NCBI RefSeq assembly: GCF_900129005.1
Contig: NZ_FQUN01000003.1
Location: 1 to 64,000 of the forward strand
Length of the DNA stretch: 64,000 nucleotides
Direction of reading: 5' to 3'
Origin: Leeuwenhoekiella marinoflava DSM 3653
GTDB taxonomy: Bacteria > Bacteroidota > Bacteroidia > Flavobacteriales > Flavobacteriaceae
The translations under genes were made by a program, and so were the position numbers. This document shows positions 25,915 through 35,411 of the stretch, piece after piece; positions within the stretch are counted from its first letter, which is position 1; each line of letters begins with the position of its first letter. Below the pieces are notes generated by a model. That model saw nothing but the letters and a program-made list of their open reading frames with translations, had not been told where the DNA came from and searched no databases.

Positions 25915-26874
25915 ATGCTTAAAAAAGTTTGCCTTATTGTATGTGTTGCAGCTACATTAAACTCTTGTGTTTCTGCAAAAGTCTACAAAGATCTTGAAGC
26001 CCGCTTTGCAGATTTAAAAGCCAAAAATCAAGACCTGAATCACGACCTATCTACTTCAGAACGTTTGCGCAGGCAGTTTGAGGAACAAGCGGCTAAATTA
26101 GAAAAAGACCTAGCAAGTACCACTGCTGAACGCGATGATTTACAGCGTAAATATGCCGCAGCACAAGCAAATCTTAAGAATTTGCAAGATTCGTATGATG
26201 CATTAGAAGCGAACAGCTCTAAAGCACTGGCCGAAAATTCTCAAAAAAACCGCGAGTTATTAAGCGAATTAGATGAAAAACAAGCCGCACTTGCTGCAGA
26301 ACAAACCCGTCTTGAAAAGATGCAACGCGACCTGACCGAGCGCTCTCGCAGAGTTGAAGAATTAGAATCTATGATTGCGGCAAAAGATGCTAAAATGCGT
26401 GCACTTAAAGATGCGATTTCTAAAGCCTTGGTTGATTTTGAAGGTAATGGTCTTACCGTAGAGCAACGCGATGGCAAGGTGTATGTTTCTTTAGAAAATA
26501 AATTACTATTTGATAGCGGAAGTTGGACGGTAGGAACTAAAGGTCGCCAGGCTGTAAACCAATTGGGAAGCGTCTTGGCTCAAAATCCTGAAATCGCAGT
26601 TCTTATTGAAGGACATACTGATAATGTGCCTTATGGCGGCAACGGACCGTTGAAAGACAACTGGGATTTATCGACTAAACGTGCTACTGCTATTGTTGAA
26701 ATTTTGAATCAAAACAGCCAGATTGATCCTAAAAATCTCACCGCTGCAGGTCGTGGAGAATTTGCTCCGGTAGCACCTAACACCACTCCAGAAGGCAAAG
26801 CTAAAAACCGTAGAATTGAAGTGATACTTACACCTAAACTGGATGAGGTCACAAAACTGCTTAATGATATTTAG
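25915..26874 (+). CDS. OmpA-family peptidoglycan-binding lipoprotein with coiled coil
   Basis: The 319-residue protein has a lipoprotein signal with lipobox LNSC (Cys18), a long coiled coil (about 22-165, repeated Leu/Glu/Arg heptads) and a C-terminal OmpA domain (about 195-310). The OmpA motif is complete (IEGHTDNVPYGG ... LSTKRATAIVEIL ... NRRIEVILTP), so it should bind peptidoglycan non-covalently. Expected location: outer membrane facing the periplasm, linking it to the wall through the coiled coil. It has its own terminator and is probably a single-gene unit or follows xth. Confidence 0.92.
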   Translation: MLKKVCLIVCVAATLNSCVSAKVYKDLEARFADLKAKNQDLNHDLSTSERLRRQFEEQAAKLEKDLASTTAERDDLQRKYAAAQANLKNLQDSYDALEANSSKALAENSQKNRELLSELDEKQAALAAEQTRLEKMQRDLTERSRRVEELESMIAAKDAKMRALKDAISKALVDFEGNGLTVEQRDGKVYVSLENKLLFDSGSWTVGTKGRQAVNQLGSVLAQNPEIAVLIEGHTDNVPYGGNGPLKDNWDLSTKRATAIVEILNQNSQIDPKNLTAAGRGEFAPVAPNTTPEGKAKNRRIEVILTPKLDEVTKLLNDI

Positions 26875-26899
26875 TCTGTAGACATCAAAAACTTATAGA

Positions 26900-26931
26900 A
26901 AAACCCTGATTTTAAAGTCAGGGTTTTCTTT
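26900..26931 (+). terminator. Intrinsic terminator of the OmpA lipoprotein gene
   Basis: A 10-bp perfect stem (AAAACCCTGA with TCAGGGTTTT) with an 8-nt loop is followed by a T-rich stretch. Confidence 0.88.
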
Positions 26932-26963
26932 TTGCAATACTTTCGCATAAAAAGCAACAGACT

Positions 26964-27998
26964 ATGAGATATACAAAACTTCCTAGTACAGAGATTGAAG
27001 TAAGTAAAATATGCTTGGGCACGATGACCTGGGGCGAACAAAATACAGAAGCTGAAGGACATGCACAGCTGAATTATGCCATTGAACAAGGTATCAATTT
27101 TATTGATACAGCAGAACTATACAGCGTACCCGCAAGAGCAGAAACCTCCGGAAGCACCGAGCGTATCATTGGTTCGTGGCTTAAAAACCGCGGCAAACGA
27201 GATGACCTCATCATAGCCTCAAAAATTGTGGGACCGGCAGAAATGTCTAAACATATTAGAACCGGTGGTTATACCAAAGCTGAATTTAAAGATGCGATTC
27301 ATAAAAGTTTAAAGCGCTTACAGACAGATTATATTGATTTGTATCAACTGCACTGGCCTGAACGTAATACCAACTATTTTGGTAAGTTGGGCTACAGCCA
27401 CGATGATAAAGAAAACTGGCAAAATAACTTTGCCGATATTCTTGAAAACTTACAAGAATTTGTAAAAGAAGGTCTTATCAGACACGTGGGACTAAGCAAC
27501 GAGACGCCTTACGGTCTTTCTCGTTATTTAGAAGAAAGCCGCAACGGACTTCCTAAAATGATCACCGTTCAAAACCCATACAACCTTTTAAACCGAAAAG
27601 ATGAAATAGGCCTCACCGAAATTATGCATCGAGAAGAAGTGGGGTATTTAGCCTATTCACCAATGGCTTTTGGTGCACTTTCGGGTAAATATATAAACGG
27701 TACAGACACACCAGACTCTCGCATAAATAAATTTCCACAATACAGCAGATATTCTAACGAACAGGCTGTTGGCGCTATAAAACGCTATCAGAAAGTTGCT
27801 GAAAAACACAACCTGTCTTTAGCGCAAATGGCATTGGCTTTTGTGACAGACCGGCCTTTTATGGCCGCTAACATTATCGGTGCAACTTCTTTAGAGCAAC
27901 TTAAAGAAAACATAAGCAGCATTAATCTTAAACTAACTCCTGAAATTTTAGAGGATATCGAAGCAGTACATACTGCAATCCCTAATCCTGCGCCTTAA
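26964..27998 (+). CDS. Aldo/keto reductase, Tas-like
   Basis: The 344-residue (beta/alpha)8 NADP-dependent oxidoreductase has the catalytic tetrad of the superfamily: D48 and Y53 (FIDTAELYSV), K87 (IASKI) and the histidine of YQLHWPERNTNYFGKLGY near 129. That last segment is the hallmark of the E. coli Tas subgroup. The physiological carbonyl substrate is not known for this subgroup. The start codon lies 33 bp after the preceding terminator, with a possible -7 box TACTTTCG at 26938-26945, so the gene is transcribed on its own. It converges with the FKBP gene. Confidence 0.92.
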   Translation: MRYTKLPSTEIEVSKICLGTMTWGEQNTEAEGHAQLNYAIEQGINFIDTAELYSVPARAETSGSTERIIGSWLKNRGKRDDLIIASKIVGPAEMSKHIRTGGYTKAEFKDAIHKSLKRLQTDYIDLYQLHWPERNTNYFGKLGYSHDDKENWQNNFADILENLQEFVKEGLIRHVGLSNETPYGLSRYLEESRNGLPKMITVQNPYNLLNRKDEIGLTEIMHREEVGYLAYSPMAFGALSGKYINGTDTPDSRINKFPQYSRYSNEQAVGAIKRYQKVAEKHNLSLAQMALAFVTDRPFMAANIIGATSLEQLKENISSINLKLTPEILEDIEAVHTAIPNPAP

Positions 27999-28044
27999 TT
28001 TCAAAGAATATTCATAATAAAAAAGGCCGCTAAACTAAAAGACT

Positions 28045-28743
28045 TTACTTTATTTCAAGTAATTCTATATCAAAAATCAAGGTTGAAGATGGTGGGATTT
28101 CACCCATATCACGATCGCCGTATGCCAAATCAGCCGGAATATAAGCACGATATTTTGCGCCTTCTTTCATCAACTGCAATACTTCAGTCCAACCTTTTAT
28201 GACCTGGCCAACCCCAAAAGTTATGGATTCTCCGCGTTCGTAGGAACTATCAAAAACGGTTCCGTCAATTAATTTACCCTCATAATTAACCTCAACTTTA
28301 TCTGAAGCTTCGGGCATAGCACCCGTTCCTGCTTGTATGATTTCATACTGCAATCCGCTTTCGGTTGTGATTATTCCTTCTTTTTTTGCGTTTTCGGCTA
28401 AAAATTCTTTTTGAGTTTCTACGCGTTTTTTTCGCTCTGCTTCTTTTAGCTCAGTAAGCTTTTGATTAAACTTTACCATTACCGCTCTCCCCTCTTTTTC
28501 AGAAATCACAGAACTGTCTTTAAGCGCTTCCTGGAAGCCTTCTAAGAATACTTTTTTCTCAAAATAATTATCATAGGCAACAGGATCTTTTTTAATACTC
28601 TCTGCAATAGTCACGCCCATATAGTAAGCCACAGAATCCTGAAAACTCTGAAATAAAGGTTCCTCTTCAACAACAACTTCTTTTGTGCCGCCACAGTTTA
28701 AAAACAAGAATCCCAATGGGATATAAAACAGTATTCTTTTCAT
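28045..28743 (-). CDS. FKBP-type peptidyl-prolyl isomerase lipoprotein (copy 1)
   Basis: The 232-residue protein has a lipobox (LFLNC, Cys17), an N-terminal helical dimerisation region as in FkpA (about 30-115), and a C-terminal FKBP domain (about 125-232; VEVNYEGKLIDGTVFDSSYERGE ... VIKGWTEVLQLMKEGAKYRAYIP ... STLIFDIELLEI). It is predicted to fold envelope proteins in the periplasm. It is a paralogue of the gene at 30830-31558, with which it shares long stretches of the FKBP domain; the two flank cbpM-cbpA and the ZIP gene. It is transcribed just after cbpM on the same strand. Confidence 0.92.
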   Translation of the reverse strand: MKRILFYIPLGFLFLNCGGTKEVVVEEEPLFQSFQDSVAYYMGVTIAESIKKDPVAYDNYFEKKVFLEGFQEALKDSSVISEKEGRAVMVKFNQKLTELKEAERKKRVETQKEFLAENAKKEGIITTESGLQYEIIQAGTGAMPEASDKVEVNYEGKLIDGTVFDSSYERGESITFGVGQVIKGWTEVLQLMKEGAKYRAYIPADLAYGDRDMGEIPPSSTLIFDIELLEIK

Positions 28744-28776
28744 ATAATGAGTATCAAATTTAATTAAGCTGCTAAA

Positions 28777-29067
28777 CTACTCATAAATACGCAGTCTGTT
28801 TTGAGTTTTTATAAGTTGTCTGTTTAAATTTTCAATTTTATGAAGCAAATTGAGAATGACATCTATACCTTCAATATTAATATCTAGCTCGTTATGAATA
28901 CGCATAATTTTTTCAAAAACAGGAATGCTGTCGTGATGTAAACAACGCGTTTGAGATACGGTAACCACTTCAAGAACTCCCTTGTCGTGTAATTCGGTAA
29001 AAAACGTGTGTTCTATGTGGTATTGCTCACATAATTCTAATACAGGAATATAATCTGGAGTGCTCAT
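28777..29067 (-). CDS. cbpM: CbpM-type modulator of CbpA
   Basis: The 96-residue protein has the MerR-like fold of CbpM (YIPVLELCEQYHIEHTFFTELHDKG ... ILNLLHKIENLNRQL). CbpM binds the J domain of CbpA and inhibits its co-chaperone activity. Its start overlaps the cbpA stop by one base (TGATG), so translation is coupled. This pair is the classic cbpAM operon. Confidence 0.9.
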   Translation of the reverse strand: MSTPDYIPVLELCEQYHIEHTFFTELHDKGVLEVVTVSQTRCLHHDSIPVFEKIMRIHNELDINIEGIDVILNLLHKIENLNRQLIKTQNRLRIYE

Positions 29068-29981
29068 CAGGATCTTAATTTTGCAAGTTCTTCAAATAAT
29101 TCTTTTTCTTTAGCCGAAAGATTTTGGGGCATTTTAACCTCGTAAGTAATGTATAAATCGCCAGCCTGACCTTCCTTTTTGTAAACCGGAAAGCCTTTGC
29201 CTTTGAGTTTTACTTGTTTGCCGTTAGGAGTCTCTGGAGCAACTTTTAGCTTGACACTGCTATCAAAGGTCTCTATGACCAACTCCCCTCCTAAAATTGA
29301 AATATACAGGTCTAAAGGAACAGTTTTATACAGGTTAGCACCATCTCTTCTAAAAGAGGTGTTGTTGTTTATAGTAAACTGAAGGTATAAATCCCCGTTA
29401 GGGCCACCGTTTACGCCCGGACCACCATAACCTTTGATTTTTATGGTTTGCCCATTTTCTACTCCGGCAGGGATTGTAAGGCGTATATTTTTACCATTAA
29501 CAGTAAGGGTACGTTTGTGTTTCTCAAAAACTTCACGCAGGTCAAGTTCTAGCGTTGCGTTAAAATCCTGCCCTCTAAATTGTGCTTGCCGGCCTCCGCC
29601 GCGAAAACCACCACCGGCACTTCCGCCAAACATAGAACCGAAAAAATCTGAAAAATCTCCTTCGTCAAAGCCTCCGCTGTATTGGGCGCGTCCACCGCCA
29701 GACCCAGATCCGGAATATTGACTACGCTGTTGTTCTGTCTGCTCGTAGGCATCAGCGTGTTGCCAGTCTTTCCCGTATTTATCGTATTTCTTTCGGTTTT
29801 CGGGGTTACTCAAAACTTCGTTAGCCTCGTTAACCTGTTTGAATTTTTCTTCAGCTTCGGTATCCCCCGGATTTACATCAGGATGGTATTTTCGGGCAAG
29901 TTTGCGGTAAGCCTTTTTGATTTCAGCCTCACTAGCCGATTTATCAAGACCCAAAACCTTATAGTAATCTATGTAAGCCAT
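29067..29981 (-). CDS. cbpA: CbpA, DnaJ-type co-chaperone without zinc finger
   Basis: The 304-residue protein has an N-terminal J domain (about 1-70) with HPD at residues 33-35, a Gly/Ser-rich linker (about 85-135, [20 protein letters not shown] and GGFRGGGR) and the C-terminal peptide-binding domain (about 140-300), but no Cys-rich zinc finger, which separates CbpA from DnaJ. It cooperates with DnaK. The modulator CbpM is encoded directly downstream with overlapping stop/start. Confidence 0.93.
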   Translation of the reverse strand: MAYIDYYKVLGLDKSASEAEIKKAYRKLARKYHPDVNPGDTEAEEKFKQVNEANEVLSNPENRKKYDKYGKDWQHADAYEQTEQQRSQYSGSGSGGGRAQYSGGFDEGDFSDFFGSMFGGSAGGGFRGGGRQAQFRGQDFNATLELDLREVFEKHKRTLTVNGKNIRLTIPAGVENGQTIKIKGYGGPGVNGGPNGDLYLQFTINNNTSFRRDGANLYKTVPLDLYISILGGELVIETFDSSVKLKVAPETPNGKQVKLKGKGFPVYKKEGQAGDLYITYEVKMPQNLSAKEKELFEELAKLRS

Positions 29982-30133
29982 TTTGTTAAATGATTAAAGA
30001 ATTTAGAAACAGAATACCTCTGTCTTTCTTCCTTTAAAATTACGCGGTTTAGCGTAAAACTAATTACATACTCTTTTAAAATTTAGTTAGAATATAAGGT
30101 GGATCTGAAGGGTTTCCGCGCAAGCGAAAGTTA

Positions 30134-30826
30134 TTAGCTAAGACTGTTCAAATAAAATGCAAGAATGAGACCTGTAGCAGTGGCAATGCCTGCCCAGTAA
30201 CTATCTTCTTTGTAAGCTTTAGGGAAAACTTCAATAGCTAGAGAAGCAACTACGGCACCACCTGCAAAACAGCGTATATAAGCCAATGTCTCGTCTGGAA
30301 CATCAGCAAGCAATTGATTGCCTAAAAATGCTGCAAGTGATAAGATTAAAGCTGTTGCAGACCACAACAAAAGTACTTTCTTTTTAGAAGAACCGTTTTC
30401 GGTCATTTCTTTTGCTCCGCCTGCAGCTTCAGGAAGGTTAGATAAGAAAATAGAACCCGATAATGCAGCAACCGTAAGTGCGTCTGCTCCTATAAGTGCT
30501 ACTCCCAGTGCAAGATTTTCAGGAATTCCGTCCAGAGTAATTGCAGCGAGTAACCCCCCACCACTATCTGAACCCCATTTTTTCTTCACCAGATAATCAA
30601 GTGCGGTAAAAACACCTGCCCCGGCGAGAACAATTCCTAGTGCGACAGCCACATTTGCCTTTTGCATCGCAGGATTTATCAACTCGATTACTGTAGAAAC
30701 AATAAGGGCTCCTCCTGCTAAAGCAACGAGAAAGCCCTCTGTTTTCTTCCGTAAATTACCGTAAATACCCCAGATTGCTCCAAATAGAAGCGCCCCAGAA
30801 ACTACGGCTATTACTATAAATGTCAA
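30134..30826 (-). CDS. ZIP-family metal transporter-like protein lacking histidines
   Basis: The 230-residue protein has eight predicted membrane helices and the ZIP fold. The two metal-site helices read TLDGIPENLALG (TM4, D99-G100-x-P-E103) and FLSNLPEAAGG (TM5, N130-x-P-E133). In typical ZIPs these are H-S/N-x-P-E and H/Q-N/E-x-P-H/E. Here the usual TM4 histidine is aspartate, and the whole protein contains no histidine at all, including the TM3-TM4 loop that is usually His-rich. Divalent metal transport is therefore likely but the metal preference is uncertain. Start codon is 3 bp after the stop of the FKBP lipoprotein gene, so the two are surely co-transcribed. Confidence 0.85.
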   Translation of the reverse strand: MTFIVIAVVSGALLFGAIWGIYGNLRKKTEGFLVALAGGALIVSTVIELINPAMQKANVAVALGIVLAGAGVFTALDYLVKKKWGSDSGGGLLAAITLDGIPENLALGVALIGADALTVAALSGSIFLSNLPEAAGGAKEMTENGSSKKKVLLLWSATALILSLAAFLGNQLLADVPDETLAYIRCFAGGAVVASLAIEVFPKAYKEDSYWAGIATATGLILAFYLNSLS

Positions 30827-30829
30827 TTG

Positions 30830-31558
30830 TTATTCTGAATCTTTAACGTCAATCAATTCTACGGTGAACATAAGTGTTGCTCCAGGTCCTATTTTAGCAC
30901 CAGAACCTCTTTGACCGTAAGCTAAATCTGAAGGAATATAAAACTCATACTTAGCTCCTTCTTTCATCAATTGTAGACCTTCTGTCCATCCTTTGATTAC
31001 TTGATTTACACCAAAAGTAGCCGGTTCACCGCGATCGTAAGAACTGTCAAAAACGGTTCCGTCTAATAATTTACCTTCGTAATTTACTTCAACTTTATCT
31101 GTTGCAGATGGGCTGTCACCAGTTCCTTCTTCGATTACTTTGTATTGCAATCCGCTTTCGGTAGTTTGAATACCCTCTTTAGTAGCATTTTCTTTTAAGA
31201 AAGCTTCTTCTTTCTCTTTATTTTCTGCTGCTTTAGCCTCTTGCTCTTTTTGCTGCTTTTCGCGTAATTGCGTTTGGAATTTCTGCATCACTTGCTGCAT
31301 CACTTCCTGTGGCATTTCTACACTATCAGTAAGCGCTGTGCGCACACCTTGCTCATAAACATCTACATCAAAAAACTCATCAGGATTATCTCCTAAAGCT
31401 TGTTTAAATTGTGCTCCGGTATTAGCACCTATGATATAAGAAACAGAATCTTTGAACGTTTTTAGATCTGCATCGCCTCCTGAATTCATCTTTGAATCAT
31501 TGCAGTTCACTAATGTAAGCGCAACAGGTAACGCTAGAAATAATCTATTGAATTTCAT
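30830..31558 (-). CDS. FKBP-type peptidyl-prolyl isomerase lipoprotein (copy 2)
   Basis: The 242-residue protein is organised like the copy at 28045: lipobox LVNC (Cys19), N-terminal helical region with a long Lys/Gln/Glu-rich stretch (about 95-130), and a C-terminal FKBP domain (about 135-242; VEVNYEGKLLDGTVFDSSYDRGE ... QVIKGWTEGLQLMKEGAKYEFYIPSD). Periplasmic prolyl isomerase or chaperone is the expected role. It is the first gene of a two-gene unit with the ZIP protein. Confidence 0.92.
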   Translation of the reverse strand: MKFNRLFLALPVALTLVNCNDSKMNSGGDADLKTFKDSVSYIIGANTGAQFKQALGDNPDEFFDVDVYEQGVRTALTDSVEMPQEVMQQVMQKFQTQLREKQQKEQEAKAAENKEKEEAFLKENATKEGIQTTESGLQYKVIEEGTGDSPSATDKVEVNYEGKLLDGTVFDSSYDRGEPATFGVNQVIKGWTEGLQLMKEGAKYEFYIPSDLAYGQRGSGAKIGPGATLMFTVELIDVKDSE

Positions 31559-31643
31559 TTTATAAATTTTAAATTTTTCAAGTGCAAATAACGGGATATT
31601 AAAACACCTATAAAAATCTTTTGGAATCTATTATAATATAGAA

Positions 31644-33008
31644 CTAACTTACAAAGGCACTATAACCCGTAATCGCCCTACCCACGATAAGGGAATTTAT
31701 CTCTTTTGTACCCTCATAACTGTAAATCGCTTCTGCATCAGCTACAAAACGAGCTACATCATACTCCAGCAAAATACCGTTACCGCCCATTACCTCACGA
31801 GCGCGGCTTACTACATCACGAGTTCGCATCGAGCAAAAGACTTTTGCTAAAGAAGCATGCTCATCGGTCAACTGGCCACCATCTTGCATTTCGCTTAAGC
31901 GGAAACAAAGTGTTTGCATCGCAGTAAGATTTGATACCATTTCTACCAGATGATTTTGTATCAACTGAAAACTAGCAATTGGGCGACCAAATTGCTCTCG
32001 TTTCTTAGTATATTTCAACGCTGCTTCATAAGCCCCGCGCGCGCAACCTACTGCCTGCCACGCCACGCTAGCACGTGTCATTTGCAATACTTTTGCGGTG
32101 TCTTTAAATGAGTGGGCATTTTGCAAACGGTCACTTTCAGGAACACGACAATCTGTGAGTGTGATCAGGGCATTTTGTACAGTACGCAAGGCCATTTTAT
32201 CTTTCATCTTTTCGGCTTTAAAGCCGGGATTTTCTTTGCGTACGATAAAGCCTTTTACGCGACCGCTTTCTTCATCGCGTGCCCAGATAATTGTTATATC
32301 AGAAAAGGTTGCATTACCTATCCATTTTTTTTGTCCATTTAAAATCCATTCTTCACCTTCTTTTCTACACGTTGTTCCCAGTCCCCCGGCAACACCAGAA
32401 CCTACATCGGGCTCTGTAAGACCAAAAGCGCCTATTTTTTCAAACTTCTGCATTTTAGGCAACCAGTATTCTTTTTGTTCTTCGCTTCCGCAGAGGTAAA
32501 TAGAACCCATTGCCAGACCACTATGTACGCCGAAAAATGTCGAAATAGAAACATCAACCCTCGCGAGTTCCATCGCCAGGATTCCTTCCATCATAAAAGA
32601 CTGTCCGGGACAACCGTAACCTTTATAGGCGATACCTGCTAAATTAAGTTCTGCGAATTTAGGGATAATCTCGTGTGGAAATTCGGCTCGATTCCAGAAG
32701 TCGTTAGCGATAGGTTTTACTTCATCTTCCATAAAATTGCGCATCTTCATCTGAATCGCTCGCTCTTCAGGAGAAAGCTTTTGAGCGAGGTTGTAAAAAT
32801 CCCCATCAATGGGTGGCAATTTATGTTGGCCTTTCTTTGCTTGAGAATTCAACATTTTCATCAAACCTTTCAGTTGACGGTCATCAAGATTTCCCACGGC
32901 ACTCATTACCTGAGACAAATCAACTTTCTGAGAGAGTTTTGCCAAAGCATCTAAATCTATCGATTTCAAGAGGTCTATTGTATTTTTTACTTTTCCGAAT
33001 AACGACAT
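31644..33008 (-). CDS. Acyl-CoA dehydrogenase with N-terminal extension
   Basis: The 454-residue flavoenzyme has the acyl-CoA dehydrogenase fold from about residue 75: FAD/substrate segment GAFGLTEPDVGSG, KKWIGNATFSDI, the FGRPIASFQLIQ motif, and the catalytic base E432 in the SYEGTKEIN motif. The closest look is glutaryl-CoA dehydrogenase-like. It differs from the textbook length by an extra about 70-residue helical N-terminus (LKSIDLDALAKLSQKVDLS and following), which is a feature I also associate with Bacteroidota relatives. It probably acts in fatty or amino acid oxidation; substrate unresolved. Single-gene unit. Confidence 0.9.
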   Translation of the reverse strand: MSLFGKVKNTIDLLKSIDLDALAKLSQKVDLSQVMSAVGNLDDRQLKGLMKMLNSQAKKGQHKLPPIDGDFYNLAQKLSPEERAIQMKMRNFMEDEVKPIANDFWNRAEFPHEIIPKFAELNLAGIAYKGYGCPGQSFMMEGILAMELARVDVSISTFFGVHSGLAMGSIYLCGSEEQKEYWLPKMQKFEKIGAFGLTEPDVGSGVAGGLGTTCRKEGEEWILNGQKKWIGNATFSDITIIWARDEESGRVKGFIVRKENPGFKAEKMKDKMALRTVQNALITLTDCRVPESDRLQNAHSFKDTAKVLQMTRASVAWQAVGCARGAYEAALKYTKKREQFGRPIASFQLIQNHLVEMVSNLTAMQTLCFRLSEMQDGGQLTDEHASLAKVFCSMRTRDVVSRAREVMGGNGILLEYDVARFVADAEAIYSYEGTKEINSLIVGRAITGYSAFVS

Positions 33009-33084
33009 CGTTTGCGTTTTTATAGTTCAGTTTAAAAATACCAAGCTTTTAGCGCTCTTGCAGCCAAAGAAACGTTAATTACAA

Positions 33085-34224
33085 CTAAAGCGGAGTCATT
33101 AAACTTTTATGTACAAAAGCGCGCTTTGCTCCTGAAGTTTCAATGTGTAACCAATCTGCTGTTTTACCTAAAAGATTTACCGTATCCATACGCGTGAGTG
33201 ATCCTATTTGCTCTGACTTTGCTGAAGCGCTACTTCTCAAATTAGCACGAACCGACTTTACCAAATAGCTGTTGTAAAATTCCGAAGCTTCTTGATCGGC
33301 TACTAGTTGAGGCTCTTCTTTTAAGAACGGCAATGGGTTAATCGCTCCGCTACCATGGCTGTAAACTCCAAAATGCAAATGCGGCGGTGTGGTGCGCGCA
33401 TTACCCGTATTGCCTACCAAGCCTAACGTATCTCCTATTTTTACGCGCTGGCCATTAGTCGCAATAATACTGTCTAAATGCGCATAATACAAACTGTTAC
33501 CAAAGAGACCGTCTCGCAACCAAACCTGTTTACCACCCAGACCACGATTACCGGTTCTGCTCACATACCCGTCTATACTGGCGAGGACAGGCGTACCTCG
33601 TGATGCAAAAATATCTACACCCTCGTGATTGCGCTTACCGCCGTCTCTTGGCGCTCCCCAAAAACTTTGAATGGCTTTTTTACTAGAAACACCCGCTACC
33701 GGAAAACTATACCCAGGCTCGCTTGATATAGTGATTCTAAAACTTGACGCAGCATTTAATTGAGGTTGAAAAACCACTTTATAAACCGCTGATTTTTTAG
33801 GTGAAAAATTTAATGTTGAATTTTCATAAGCCGCCTGCTTCTCTAATTTAAAAGGAGAAATACTATCTGAAGTCCTTTCGTAAAGATCAATAAACACCAA
33901 TGGATGTAAGGTGTCTGTCAAAACACTGAAGTCGTATTTGCGACCACGCTCCAAATTGAGTTCATACCCATAAACCGGATTCATTTTAGGATTGAATATC
34001 CCGGTTTCTTGATAAGGAGAAGTTACGTGTAAACTGTCTCCAAGCGTTTCTTTAAATGCCATATTCCAAAAAATATAGGGTAAAGAATCTGATTCAAAAT
34101 TGCGTGCATAAACTTCTCTTGCAGTGGGCTGTGTTATAAAATCAGTAGCCTTAGTCAGCTTATTACAGGAAGCGAACAACAGCAATCCGATTATTATAAA
34201 ATATATTTTTTGATTATTTAGCAT
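33085..34224 (-). CDS. M23 (LytM) metallopeptidase lipoprotein with SH3 domain
   Basis: The 379-residue protein has a lipobox (LFASC, Cys20), a beta-rich N-terminal domain (about 45-195), an M23 zinc peptidase domain (about 200-310) and a C-terminal SH3-like domain (about 320-379). The zinc-binding motifs are intact: H-x-G-x-D in NHEGVDIFA and H-x-H in PPHLHFGVY. It should cut peptidoglycan cross-links, with the SH3 domain binding the wall, at the outer membrane. Likely role: cell-wall remodelling. It lies 40 bp downstream of the radical SAM gene on the same strand, but no coupling is evident. Confidence 0.9.
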   Translation of the reverse strand: MLNNQKIYFIIIGLLLFASCNKLTKATDFITQPTAREVYARNFESDSLPYIFWNMAFKETLGDSLHVTSPYQETGIFNPKMNPVYGYELNLERGRKYDFSVLTDTLHPLVFIDLYERTSDSISPFKLEKQAAYENSTLNFSPKKSAVYKVVFQPQLNAASSFRITISSEPGYSFPVAGVSSKKAIQSFWGAPRDGGKRNHEGVDIFASRGTPVLASIDGYVSRTGNRGLGGKQVWLRDGLFGNSLYYAHLDSIIATNGQRVKIGDTLGLVGNTGNARTTPPHLHFGVYSHGSGAINPLPFLKEEPQLVADQEASEFYNSYLVKSVRANLRSSASAKSEQIGSLTRMDTVNLLGKTADWLHIETSGAKRAFVHKSLMTPL

Positions 34225-34264
34225 AGTTTATAATAATATGCAGAAACTGTGCCAATTAGAATCT

Positions 34265-35341
34265 TTAAAATAGAGAAAGTTGCCCCGGTCTGTATTGTTC
34301 AAACAAATCACAATTGAGCGGTGCAATGTTTTTACCTTTAAGGAATTTCTTTCGTCCCAGTTCCATTTGCGCTTTTATCTGATTGGCAAACTCCCCGCTT
34401 CCGCGCATTCTGCGACCAAATTGCGAATCATTTAAAGTGCCCTCGTGACAAGCCGCGATCTGATTGAGCACTTTATCTGCCCGGTCTGGCATTGCCGTTT
34501 TGATCCATTGTTCAAAAATTTTACCGATAGCACCATTGAGCCGAACTACCGTATAGCCTACTGAATGCGCGCCGTGATCTGCCGCCGCTTTGATGAGTGG
34601 TAGCACTTCGTGACTGTTGATTCCCGGGATTATAGGGGCAGTCATCACATTTACGGGAACACCTAACTCTGCTAATTTCTTTAGCGTTTCTAAGCGTTTT
34701 TTAATACTTGCGGTACGCGGCTCAAGTAATCTTCTGGTTTTTTCATCTAAAGTGGTGATAGACATATTTACCTGAATCAAATTGTTTGCAGCCAATTCTT
34801 TAATAATGTCAAAATCTCGCTGAATCAAAGCATTTTTGGTAATAATAGCTACCGGATGCCGGTATTTGTAAAACGCCTCCAATAAACTGCGGGTGATTTT
34901 AAATTGCTTTTCGGCGGGCTGGTAGCAATCTGTATTTCCCGAAAGTACTATGGGAGTCGCTTTCCAACTTTTTTTGGTCAGTTGCTTTTCTAGCAAGCGC
35001 ACCGCATTGCGTTTGACTAAAATGCGACTTTCAAAATCAAGACCGGCACCGTAGCCCCAATATTCGTGTGAATTACGCGCATAACAATATACACAACCGT
35101 GCTCGCAACCCTGATACGGATTTAAGGAATACTCCATACCCACATCCGGACTATCCACTTTATTGACGATGCTTTTAGGAAAGGTATCAATGTACAAGGT
35201 TTTGAGATTCTGCGGCTCATCGCCTTCCTGCGCACAATAATTTAGAAAATCGTCTCGCAATTCATGACTGATTTGATCAAACCGATTTGCAATTTGTGCC
35301 TGAGCTCCCCGCCCTTTTAAGTGTTTTCTTTCCGTTCGCAT
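34265..35341 (-). CDS. Radical SAM protein, PA0069/SplB-like
   Basis: The 358-residue protein has the 4Fe-4S radical SAM motif CEHGCVYCYAR (about residues 79-89, CX3CX2C). The region SGNTDCYQPAEKQFKITRSLLE and VLVKRNAVRLLEKQL are family features of the PA0069 group, related to spore photoproduct lyase-like proteins. The group has no established reaction. It probably acts in the cytoplasm. Single gene; 40 bp upstream of the M23 gene. Confidence 0.85.
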   Translation of the reverse strand: MRTERKHLKGRGAQAQIANRFDQISHELRDDFLNYCAQEGDEPQNLKTLYIDTFPKSIVNKVDSPDVGMEYSLNPYQGCEHGCVYCYARNSHEYWGYGAGLDFESRILVKRNAVRLLEKQLTKKSWKATPIVLSGNTDCYQPAEKQFKITRSLLEAFYKYRHPVAIITKNALIQRDFDIIKELAANNLIQVNMSITTLDEKTRRLLEPRTASIKKRLETLKKLAELGVPVNVMTAPIIPGINSHEVLPLIKAAADHGAHSVGYTVVRLNGAIGKIFEQWIKTAMPDRADKVLNQIAACHEGTLNDSQFGRRMRGSGEFANQIKAQMELGRKKFLKGKNIAPLNCDLFEQYRPGQLSLF

Positions 35342-35411
35342 ATAAAAGGATTTATTACAAATATATGGAATAATTCCTATAATATACTTAACATGTTTTA
35401 CCGCTATAATC

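Noticed and set aside
29434-29752. Long antisense frames over cbpA
   Set aside because: They arise from the Gly/Ser-rich linker of cbpA; no independent signals.
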